Below are positions 46,262 to 53,167 of a stretch of 64,000 nucleotides of DNA, piece after piece (positions within the stretch are counted from its first letter, which is position 1; each line of letters opens with the position of its first letter). Both the position numbers and the translations under genes were made by a program. The notes under the pieces were generated by a model. That model had not been told where the DNA came from and made no database searches. It was given only the letters and a program-made list of their open reading frames with translations. Source of the stretch: Methanomicrobiaceae archaeon (GTDB taxonomy: Archaea; Halobacteriota; Methanomicrobia; Methanomicrobiales; Methanomicrobiaceae); the NCBI GenBank assembly GCA_016928355.1, contig JAFGKW010000006.1, positions 1-64,000 on the forward strand. Reading direction: 5' to 3'.

Positions 46262-46831
46262 ATGCAACTGCCCAGAGGCAGATTTGATCGGTTTATCCGT
46301 GATGAAACTGTATCGGGGATTATAAGGGAATTGGGGGAGACTGGGTACTCCGGCAGTTGTTCCGGGATCTTCGGAGAATCAGCTGCAGAACTGATTTTTG
46401 AAAACGGAAGGATCATCCTTGCCGAATCTTCCGGAGATAAAGGCGTAGATACCCTTAGCACTCTCCATTCCAATCCCGGCGGGAAAGTCGCCGCAGAACT
46501 GTCGGTTTACGATCAGGCACAGCTTAAGCTGGCCAGAGAGTTCAATCCGAAATGCATTGTCCTAAAGGAGGCCTTTGAATCCCTGTTTTCAGGCGGGCAG
46601 GCAGAAGAGAAGCCTGCCGTTCAGAACAGCACAAAGGCCGTGGACAATGAATCCGGGCCTGAAACCGTTGAGAAAACTCCGGAAAAAGAGGATGACGAGA
46701 TCTTTCTCGATGAATCTGAGATCGATTCTATTGCCCAAAATTTCCGTTCAGGTGCCAAAGATCTTCTTAAGAAAATAAATCTTGACCACCTGGTGGTTGA
46801 AGATAAATCCGGGGAGGACAATAATGATTAA
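46262..46831 (+). CDS. Protein with PATAN/DUF2226-like N-terminal domain; first gene of the hydrogenase operon
   Basis: 189 residues. Residues 1-110 form an alpha/beta domain (GYSGSCSGIFGESAAELIFE then NGRIILAESS) like small-GTPase-associated PATAN/DUF4388/DUF2226 domains, and similar in pattern to the N-terminus of the last gene (52042-52734). Residues 110-150 are an acidic linker, and the end is a helix (AQNFRSGAKDLLKKINLDHL). Such domains usually partner with roadblock proteins and P-loop switches; both follow here. Overlaps the next gene by eight bases. Family naming is tentative. Confidence 0.6.
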   Translation: MQLPRGRFDRFIRDETVSGIIRELGETGYSGSCSGIFGESAAELIFENGRIILAESSGDKGVDTLSTLHSNPGGKVAAELSVYDQAQLKLAREFNPKCIVLKEAFESLFSGGQAEEKPAVQNSTKAVDNESGPETVEKTPEKEDDEIFLDESEIDSIAQNFRSGAKDLLKKINLDHLVVEDKSGEDNND

Positions 46832-47483
46832 TATTGACATTGATCCAGTAGCATACGTTTTATTGTTCGTTACTTTGATGACAATTGTTCTGCTGGTCAT
46901 CCTGGTATTCATTATCAGGCAGCAGATGTATATGAAAAGGCTTTATGAGAGAGTCGGGCCGGAAATGGTGGCAGTTAAGCATTCCCCGCCCCCTTCACCG
47001 CCCTCTGCCGAAATACCTGCACCTCCTTCAGGAGAGGATCTTTCTTCTTATGATGCAGAGGCAATTGCCGCAGAGGCTGCGGCAAAACTCAGAGAAGAGG
47101 TTCTCATCAAGGAGAAGGAAGACGAGAGGCGGAGGCTTGAAGAGGAGAGAGGAAAAGACCCTGCCGAGTATTATCAGTCCGATTCGATCAGGGACAATCT
47201 TCTTGCACTTTTTGAGCGTTATAAGCTGAATTCATTTACAATGTCGACCTCGGACGGACTGGTAATCAGTTCGACCGACCCGAATCCCGAAGAGGAGGCG
47301 GCAAAGTACAGCTACCTGTATCAGCAGGAAAAACAGCCCGATGTGCCGAATATCAGACTGATCGGGGTTCCTTACAAGGGAGGGACTGTGGTCGGCATAG
47401 TTAAGGCAGACGATGAGCTTTCTGAAAAAGAACTTGAATTTATCGAACGCGATATCAACTTTATATTGAGAAAAACAGTTTGA
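46824..47483 (+). CDS. Membrane-anchored roadblock/LC7-like protein
   Basis: 219 residues from ATG 46824, chosen because GGGGAGG lies six bases upstream; a start at 46782 is rejected. Residues about 8-30 form one membrane helix (YVLLFVTLMTIVLLVILVFI), then a Pro-rich stretch (PPPSPPSAEIPAPP), an Ala/Glu/Arg coiled coil about 75-115 (KEKEDERRRLEEER) and a roadblock-like domain 120-219 (LERYKLNSFTMSTSDGLVIS with F at the first position). It should tether the complex to the membrane, with the roadblock domain in the cytoplasm. Confidence 0.75.
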   Translation: MINIDIDPVAYVLLFVTLMTIVLLVILVFIIRQQMYMKRLYERVGPEMVAVKHSPPPSPPSAEIPAPPSGEDLSSYDAEAIAAEAAAKLREEVLIKEKEDERRRLEEERGKDPAEYYQSDSIRDNLLALFERYKLNSFTMSTSDGLVISSTDPNPEEEAAKYSYLYQQEKQPDVPNIRLIGVPYKGGTVVGIVKADDELSEKELEFIERDINFILRKTV

Positions 47484-47517
47484 TTGATGGATTGATCAGA
47501 TAGGGGTAAAGTAAATT

Positions 47518-48312
47518 ATGACTATAGTGTTTACCATTGCATCCGGCAAGGGGGGGACCGGGAAGACGACAGTTACGTCAAATCTCGGGTCTATGCTGGC
47601 ATATTATAAAAAAAGGACATTCATTCTCGATGCTGATATGGGTATGGCCAATCTGGGTCTGGTCCTGGGCCTGGAGAAGATGCCCGTATCTCTTCATGAG
47701 GTGCTCGCCGGAAAGGCAAATGTCCATGATGCTATTTACGAAGGGCCGTTTGGTGTAAATGTAATTCCAAGCGGACTTTCGCTTGAGGGATTCAAAGATG
47801 CCAATCCGGACAGGCTTAAGGATGTCATGACCGAGATTGTGGATGAATGCGATATACTTATAATCGATGCTCCGGCAGGCATTAACCATGACGGGATAGT
47901 CCCGCTTGCCGTGGCTGATGAGGTCATACTCGTTGTGAATCCTGATATATCCTCAATAGTGGATGCCCTGAAGACTAAGATGCTTACAGAAATGATTGGA
48001 GGAACGGTTAGAGGTGCGATCCTCAATCGTGTAAGCAGCGTGGACGATGCCATGACCAAAGAGCAGATCGAAAAGATGCTCGGAGTAAAAGTCATCGGCA
48101 TGGTCCCGGAGGATGCAAATATAAGAAGGGCTTCGGCTGCCAGGGCACCGGTCGTAGTAAAGTTTCCCTCTTCTCATGCTGCAAAGGCATTCCGGAAGAT
48201 TGCAAGAGATATTGCCGGTGTACAGGCAAATGAAGAGGATATGGCTGTCGAAACCGTGAAGAAGGAAGGCTTTGTCGAGCGTCTTGCACGAGCTCTTTTC
48301 CCGGGGAGTTGA
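47518..48312 (+). CDS. MinD/ParA-family ATPase with amphipathic C-terminal helix
   Basis: 264 residues. Deviant Walker A GKGGTGKTT with the signature Lys, switch I DADMGMANLGLVLGL, switch II ILIIDAPAGI. After residue 240 is VKKEGFVERLARALFPGS, resembling the membrane-targeting amphipathic helix of MinD. Such ATPases dimerise on membranes with ATP and position or load partners. Lying between a membrane roadblock protein and hydrogenase genes, it probably localises or controls the hydrogenase rather than cell division; a metal-cluster-loading role (Mrp-like) is less likely as the CxxC motif is missing. Confidence 0.9.
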   Translation: MTIVFTIASGKGGTGKTTVTSNLGSMLAYYKKRTFILDADMGMANLGLVLGLEKMPVSLHEVLAGKANVHDAIYEGPFGVNVIPSGLSLEGFKDANPDRLKDVMTEIVDECDILIIDAPAGINHDGIVPLAVADEVILVVNPDISSIVDALKTKMLTEMIGGTVRGAILNRVSSVDDAMTKEQIEKMLGVKVIGMVPEDANIRRASAARAPVVVKFPSSHAAKAFRKIARDIAGVQANEEDMAVETVKKEGFVERLARALFPGS

Positions 48313-48318
48313 GAGAAG

Positions 48319-48516
48319 ATGGAAAGTAATGACTTGATAATTCTCGGCCTGTTGGTCCTGAACGTTTTATTCCTGGTAGTTATCGTTCTGATGAAGGTTC
48401 GTATCAACATGCTGTCACGAGAGATGAAAGAACTGAAAGGAAGGATGGAATTTTCCAACAGTGACATTGACCTGCTTGCGGACGCAATCCGTGATCTTGG
48501 CAGTACCAGGTTCTAG
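48319..48516 (+). CDS. Small single-span membrane protein
   Basis: 65 residues: a membrane helix at 7-26 (LIILGLLVLNVLFLVVIVLM) and a C-terminal helical stretch (MLSREMKELKGRMEFSNSD). Starts six bases after the MinD-like gene with GAGAAG upstream of the ATG. No family recognised. Its position suggests a second membrane anchor or regulator in the hydrogenase operon. Confidence 0.65.
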   Translation: MESNDLIILGLLVLNVLFLVVIVLMKVRINMLSREMKELKGRMEFSNSDIDLLADAIRDLGSTRF

Positions 48517-48554
48517 GTCTACAGGATTTAAAATCAGGGGTTTTTGGTGAAATA

Positions 48555-48800
48555 ATGATTCAGATTACAGTCGATGAGGATTCCTGCGTGGGATGCGGTC
48601 TTTGTGTAAAAGACTGTCCTATGAAGGTATTCGAATTAAAAGACGGACGCAGTGTTCCTTTAAGGCCGGAGGACTGCATGGGGTGCCTCTCATGTCATGA
48701 GATATGTCCGGCACAGGCACTTGAACATCGAGGAATATATCCGGCAAAGAGACATTATGTCGATATACGGGTATGCGAGATGCTGAACAGGGTGATCTAA
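48555..48800 (+). CDS. 2[4Fe-4S] ferredoxin
   Basis: 81 residues, with CVGCGLCVKDCP and CMGCLSCHEICP, two complete CxxCxxCxxxCP motifs, each binding a [4Fe-4S] cluster. A short C-terminal extension ends MLNRVI. The likely electron link between the hydrogenase small subunit and an unidentified partner. Its stop overlaps the start of the V4R gene by one base (TAATG). Confidence 0.93.
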   Translation: MIQITVDEDSCVGCGLCVKDCPMKVFELKDGRSVPLRPEDCMGCLSCHEICPAQALEHRGIYPAKRHYVDIRVCEMLNRVI

Positions 48801-49363
48801 TGACTGCAAGTTATGTCGACGAACTGCATGAAAAGTTCAGCACAGACATCAGTTACAAATCCGAGGATGTCCCGCTGAACTGCGTTCCTCCGGCAAAGGA
48901 GATCGAAGCGACGCTCCACGGGGTTATGAAGCTCAACGGGCTTGTAATACGGTCTCTTGAAGAGATCGCCGGAAGAGGTGCGAATGCAGTTACGTTCAGG
49001 GCCGGCAAGAAGTTCGGTCACGAGGTTGCGAAGTACTTCCAGAAGAGGGATGATATTGAGGATGCACTCCATGAATTGTCCGATCTCCTGATGGGACAGT
49101 ACTCCTTTGAGATATGGAAACCGGCCGGCAGCGATACTTTTGTCATTGAAGAGGGTGGTGATAAGTTCATCTACCTTGTATTCCATGACTGCATCGTCCG
49201 CCAGACACTCCGGAGAAACGGCCAGGAGCAGGCGGGTCCGCTCTGCCAGACTCTCTGCGGCTATGTCGTCGGTGCAATTGAAGAGATCACCGGAAAGCGT
49301 GCGAAGCTTGAAATTAAGCATACAGGGCCTAATGCCTGCCTGAAGAAACTTATATTGAAGTGA
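48800..49363 (+). CDS. V4R-domain-like (4-vinyl reductase / hydrocarbon-binding) protein
   Basis: 187 residues from ATG 48800, supported by AGGGTGA upstream. The middle and end follow the V4R pattern: FRAGKKFGHEVAKYF, then RQTLRRNGQEQAGPLCQTLC and GYVVGAIEEITGKRAKLEIK, with Cys residues at PLCQTLC and NAC that could bind metal or a cluster. V4R domains bind small molecules and occur in regulators and in photosynthetic maturation proteins. Between a ferredoxin and hydrogenase genes it may sense a ligand or assist assembly. Family call is by pattern, not search. Confidence 0.6.
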   Translation: MTASYVDELHEKFSTDISYKSEDVPLNCVPPAKEIEATLHGVMKLNGLVIRSLEEIAGRGANAVTFRAGKKFGHEVAKYFQKRDDIEDALHELSDLLMGQYSFEIWKPAGSDTFVIEEGGDKFIYLVFHDCIVRQTLRRNGQEQAGPLCQTLCGYVVGAIEEITGKRAKLEIKHTGPNACLKKLILK

Positions 49364-49377
49364 GGAGGTCCTGAGGT

Positions 49378-50295
49378 ATGAAAATAGCAATAGAGGAACT
49401 TGCCGGGTGCTCCGGCTGTACAATAGCTGTTCTGGACCTGCATGAGATGCTTCTTGATGTGGTTGAAAAGGCGGACATTGTCTATTCTCCCGTAATTATG
49501 GATGTGAAAGAGCCTCCTGAGGGGATAGATATTGCATTCGTCACGGGAGCTGTCAGAAACGAAGAGAACCAGGAGCGCCTTGAAATGATCAGGAAGAGAT
49601 CGAAGGTTCTTGTGGCTCTTGGAACCTGTGCATGCTATGGAGGCGTCTCGGGTCTTTCGATGCTGAGCAGCAATGAAGAACTCTTCAATAAGGTATACAG
49701 GGACGGGGCAACTGTTAAGGAAGACGGCAAGATCCCTTCACAGGTCCCGCCTTTTACCTACCGGGCCTTTGCAGTGGGTGACCTTGTAAAGATGGACTAT
49801 TACATCACCGGATGCCCACCCAAGGAGAAGTTCTTAAGGGAGATAATTCCCGCCCTTGTCGCAGGCGACAACATTGAACTCTCGAGAAAGTCTGTATGCT
49901 CTGAATGCGACAGGAAGATGGGTTCTGTCGAGGGATGGAAGCTAAAGCGCCGTTATGAAGGTGTTCCTGACAGGGAACACTGCCTGTTGGGCCAGGGATA
50001 CCTGTGCCTCGGGCCTGTAACATTCGGGAGATGCGGTGCGACATGCCCGAAGAACAATGTTCCGTGTCATGGCTGCAACGGCCCTTCACTCGATATTCTG
50101 AGGGAGCCCTGTCGTGATCTCTACAATATGATGGTCAGGAGGATAGCTGATCTTACCGACCACAAGGAAAAGGATATAGAAGCCGAACTTTACGATGTGG
50201 CTCACACGATGTACCCGTTCACAATCGGCAGTCTGATTATGGAAGACAAGGAGAATTCAAAGATACGTGATCTTGTTAAGGAGAGGAGCGGATGA
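49378..50295 (+). CDS. [NiFe] hydrogenase small subunit (MvhG/FrhG-like, group 3)
   Basis: 305 residues. Cluster ligands: ELAGCSGCTI at the proximal site, GTCACYGG, ITGCPP, then CSECDRKM and a Cys-rich stretch HCLLGQGYLC...CGATCPKNNVPCHGC that fits medial and distal [4Fe-4S] clusters. No Tat signal, so cytoplasmic. Most like the gamma/small subunits of F420-nonreducing (Mvh) and F420-reducing (Frh) hydrogenases. No mvhD or frhB lies beside it. GAGGAGG upstream of the ATG; overlaps the large subunit by four bases. Confidence 0.92.
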   Translation: MKIAIEELAGCSGCTIAVLDLHEMLLDVVEKADIVYSPVIMDVKEPPEGIDIAFVTGAVRNEENQERLEMIRKRSKVLVALGTCACYGGVSGLSMLSSNEELFNKVYRDGATVKEDGKIPSQVPPFTYRAFAVGDLVKMDYYITGCPPKEKFLREIIPALVAGDNIELSRKSVCSECDRKMGSVEGWKLKRRYEGVPDREHCLLGQGYLCLGPVTFGRCGATCPKNNVPCHGCNGPSLDILREPCRDLYNMMVRRIADLTDHKEKDIEAELYDVAHTMYPFTIGSLIMEDKENSKIRDLVKERSG

Positions 50296-51671
50296 AAGAG
50301 ATTACAATCAACCCGGTTACCAGGATCGAGGGACACGCAAGGGTAAAGATCAACCTCAATGATTCAGGCAATGTCGATTCCGCTCATTTTGAGGTCGTTG
50401 AGCTGAGAGGATTTGAGAAGTTTATGCTCGGTGCGGCCGTAGAGGAGGCTCCGAGGATAACTCCGCGTATATGTGGTATATGCCCGACATCACACCACCT
50501 TGCTTCAGCAAAGGCATGTGACGAGATATTCGGTGCGGCCCCTCCGTCTACGGGTAAGATGCTGCGTGAACTCCTGATGACCGGACAGTACATACATTCC
50601 CACTCTCTCCATTTCTTCATGCTTGCTGCACCCGATTTCCTTATTGGTCATGATGCTCCTGCAGCAGAGAGGAATGTTCTTGGACTGGTCAAAAAAGCCC
50701 CTGATATTGCCAAAAAGGCAATCGAGGTCAGGAAGTTCGGTCAGAGGCTGACAGAGGCTATCGGTGGAAAGCCTATCCATCCGTCAACGTGCATACCCGG
50801 AGGGGTTTCACATCCGCTTCCGGATGCAAAGAGACAGGAACTCCTGGAGATGAGTAAAAGCTCCCTTGAGATAGCCAAAGAGGGATGGAATATTGCGAAG
50901 ACAATGATGGATCAGACCGATCTTTCATTCGGTGCAGTCGATACTGCATTCATGGGAATGTCTGAGAACGGAAGGTTTTCACCTTACGAAGGTGCTGTAA
51001 GCATACTCGGGAAGGACGGAAGCAGCCTTTCGGAATTTTCGGGTGAAGGTTATCTTAATCATATAGAGGAGTATTCCGAGGACTGGTCATATCTGAAGTT
51101 CTCAAGGCTGAAGAGCGGTGAATTTTACCGTGTTGGACCTCTTGCAAGGCTTAACGTCGTAAAGGAGATGGGGACTCCGGAGGCCGACGCGGCACTTGCA
51201 GAATACAGGAGCATCTTTGGGGACTTTACACAGACGACACTCGCATTCAATATGGCAAGATATATCGAATTTCTGGCTTGCTGTGAGAAGGCAGTCGGGA
51301 TTCTTTCAGATCCGTCGGTCTCTGGTCCGGATGTAAGAACACCTGTCTCAGGTATCGCTAAATCCCGTGGGGTGGGGATAGTTGAGGCCCCCCGCGGAAC
51401 ACTTATCCATGATTATTCTGTCGATGAGAACGGATTCATCACCGACTGCAATCTTATAGTTGCAACATGCCAGAACAATTATGGTATGGATCGCGGTGTC
51501 GAGGATGTTGCCCGAAAAGTGGTTGTCAACGGCGAACTCTCACCCAGCGCCTCAAACCAGATCGAGATGGTGATAAGAGCCTATGATCCGTGTATCTCCT
51601 GTGCGACACATGCTATCGGGCAGATGCCACTGGATATCGAGCTTATCAGAGGAAAGAGAAAGGAAAAATAA
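50292..51671 (+). CDS. [NiFe] hydrogenase large subunit (MvhA/FrhA-like, group 3)
   Basis: 459 residues carrying both nickel motifs: RICGICPTSHHLASAKACDE near the N-terminus and DPCISCATH near the C-terminus. The four Cys bind the Ni-Fe(CN)2CO site. A 19-residue tail after the His (AIGQMPLDIELIRGKRKEK) is the expected target of the maturation protease at 45672. Catalyses H2 oxidation or production together with the small subunit. Twenty bases later comes a roadblock gene; all are on one strand with tight spacing. Confidence 0.94.
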   Translation: MKEITINPVTRIEGHARVKINLNDSGNVDSAHFEVVELRGFEKFMLGAAVEEAPRITPRICGICPTSHHLASAKACDEIFGAAPPSTGKMLRELLMTGQYIHSHSLHFFMLAAPDFLIGHDAPAAERNVLGLVKKAPDIAKKAIEVRKFGQRLTEAIGGKPIHPSTCIPGGVSHPLPDAKRQELLEMSKSSLEIAKEGWNIAKTMMDQTDLSFGAVDTAFMGMSENGRFSPYEGAVSILGKDGSSLSEFSGEGYLNHIEEYSEDWSYLKFSRLKSGEFYRVGPLARLNVVKEMGTPEADAALAEYRSIFGDFTQTTLAFNMARYIEFLACCEKAVGILSDPSVSGPDVRTPVSGIAKSRGVGIVEAPRGTLIHDYSVDENGFITDCNLIVATCQNNYGMDRGVEDVARKVVVNGELSPSASNQIEMVIRAYDPCISCATHAIGQMPLDIELIRGKRKEK

Positions 51672-51691
51672 AAATTAGAAAGGAGACTTGA

Positions 51692-52045
51692 TTGAAAATG
51701 CTGAAACAGATTCTTACTGAATTTATCAAACTTGATGGTGTTACTGCCGCAGTTGTCGCGGGGCGTGACGGGTTTGTTATCGAGAGTGCGGTGTCCGGGG
51801 ATATTGACATCGATGCCCTTGGTGCAATGGCTTCTACCGGTCTTGGAACCTCCGAGGCAATGAGCAGGGAGCTTGGAAAGGAGGAGATGAACCAGATCAT
51901 CATCGAACTCGAGGAGGGGCCGATCCTGATCTCCCCTCTCTCCGAGGATGAACTTATCGCAATTGTTGCCCAGAAGGATGTAAATGTGGGTAGGATCAGG
52001 TACGAACTTAAGAAAAACCGTGAAAGGATAATTGCAGCCTTATGA
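51692..52045 (+). CDS. Roadblock/LC7 domain protein
   Basis: 117 residues, a single roadblock domain (IKLDGVTAAVVAGRDGFVIE...LEEGPILISPLSEDELIAIV). AGGAG at 51680 is seven bases before a TTG at 51692, better placed than the ATG at 51698. Roadblock proteins dimerise and act on P-loop switches; in prokaryotes they accompany MglA-type GTPases, but here only the MinD-like ATPase is available. Overlaps the next gene (ATGA). Confidence 0.88.
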   Translation: MKMLKQILTEFIKLDGVTAAVVAGRDGFVIESAVSGDIDIDALGAMASTGLGTSEAMSRELGKEEMNQIIIELEEGPILISPLSEDELIAIVAQKDVNVGRIRYELKKNRERIIAAL

Positions 52046-52734
52046 ACGCTTCATTACCGGCCGGTGAGCGTGTCGCCTCTATGCAGGTTTCACTGGATAA
52101 ACTATTTGAGTTCAGTCCGGGTTTCACAGGCTGTGTCGTAATCGAACTCGATAATACGAACGGCTTTGTTCTTGTTGACGGCGGCAGGCCCGTTGCGGCA
52201 GCCTATGCTGCAGGAAACCTGAGACTGTCCGGAAGGCCGGCCTACGATACTATACTTAACAAGGAGTCTCTGACCTGCGTTCTGAATAAATATACAGGGG
52301 ATGAACTGGACGAAGCAAAGATATTAGTTCAGGAATCTTTTGGATTCGATATTGATGAGAGTTCAGGAGATCAGGAAGAGGAAGGATCCTCAGATGATGT
52401 CCTCTCCCCACAGACGCTTGAAAATGTTCTGAAGCAGCCGGGAGTAAAGGCAGTATCTGTCTTTTTCGAGGGATTTGCTCTCCAGTCTGCCGGAGATGCT
52501 GACTTCGAACAGGTTGCTGCATTATCCGAGGATTTTGTCCGGGCTGCAAACCAGATAACCGCTGATCTTGATATGGAGACCGCAACCCAGCTAATTCTTG
52601 AGACGCCTCAGGGAAAAATGATAATATCCCCCGTGGGCGATCTTTTCATATGTGTAGTTGCAGAGAATGACTCCCAGCTGGGACTTATCAGGCTTGCAAT
52701 ACAGACCATAAAGCACGATCTCGGCGAAGCCTGA
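52042..52734 (+). CDS. PATAN-like domain plus roadblock domain protein, last gene of the hydrogenase operon
   Basis: 230 residues. Residues about 12-100 match the pattern of the first gene's N-terminal domain (FTGCVVIELDNTNGFVLVDG then GRPVAAAYAAG). Residues 105-125 are an acidic Ser/Glu/Asp linker. Residues 126-230 form a roadblock domain (LKQPGVKAVSVFFEGFALQS...LETPQGKMIISPVGDLFICV). Starts on the preceding stop (ATGA), so co-translated. The third roadblock copy of the operon and probably a heterodimer partner of the other two. Confidence 0.75.
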   Translation: MNASLPAGERVASMQVSLDKLFEFSPGFTGCVVIELDNTNGFVLVDGGRPVAAAYAAGNLRLSGRPAYDTILNKESLTCVLNKYTGDELDEAKILVQESFGFDIDESSGDQEEEGSSDDVLSPQTLENVLKQPGVKAVSVFFEGFALQSAGDADFEQVAALSEDFVRAANQITADLDMETATQLILETPQGKMIISPVGDLFICVVAENDSQLGLIRLAIQTIKHDLGEA

Positions 52735-53167
52735 ACCTGTAGGCCCTGCCGGTTAGATAAAAATCAGGTCTTCTTTTTTTTGGATATTATTGGAATTGTT
52801 CTTTTATCTGTTATTGAAAGGGCATAAGCCCCTGACGAGCAGCCCGGTGCTAAATTCGCTACGCGAATCTATGCAATAATGATAGCCTGGACTGGACGCC
52901 ACCCATCTGGGTAGCCTCGACCAAGATTTCTTAAACTTTTCATATTGATGTTTTGTTTGGAGCAAAAGGGGATGCTCGCCCACCCCCTTTGCGACCTATC
53001 GCCGTTAGGGGGAGGGTAATAGGGAGGGGTTTCCCCCCTCCCTCATTTACAATCAGACAGACCCCCCCCCAAAAAAAATAATTCACTAACCTTATATTCC
53101 AAAAATCCCAATATCAGCAATCGGACTGGGATTTGATCCTTTCCCTGAATATTCTGGTGAAATAGTT
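52735..53167. repeat. Hairpin-rich modular intergenic repeat, copy 3, plus C9A8 homopolymers
   Basis: 433 bases without a gene. A T-tract after CTTCTTTTTTTTGG (about 52770) may end the hydrogenase operon. Repeat copy 3 covers 52816-53044: module A GAAAGGGCATAAGCC, module B TTCGCTACGCGAA (52856-52868), an added stretch with a CACCCATCTGGGTAGCC hairpin (about 52901-52915), then module C TGCGACCTATCGCC (52990) and a stem AGGGAGGGG/CCCCTCCCT (53021-53043). C9 followed by A8 lies at 53062-53078, upstream of the Cache gene. Confidence 0.8.

Noticed and set aside
47518-48312. MinD-like protein as an Mrp/NBP35 Fe-S carrier for hydrogenase maturation
   Set aside because: Lacks the C-terminal CxxC of Mrp/NBP35 and has a MinD-like amphipathic tail.
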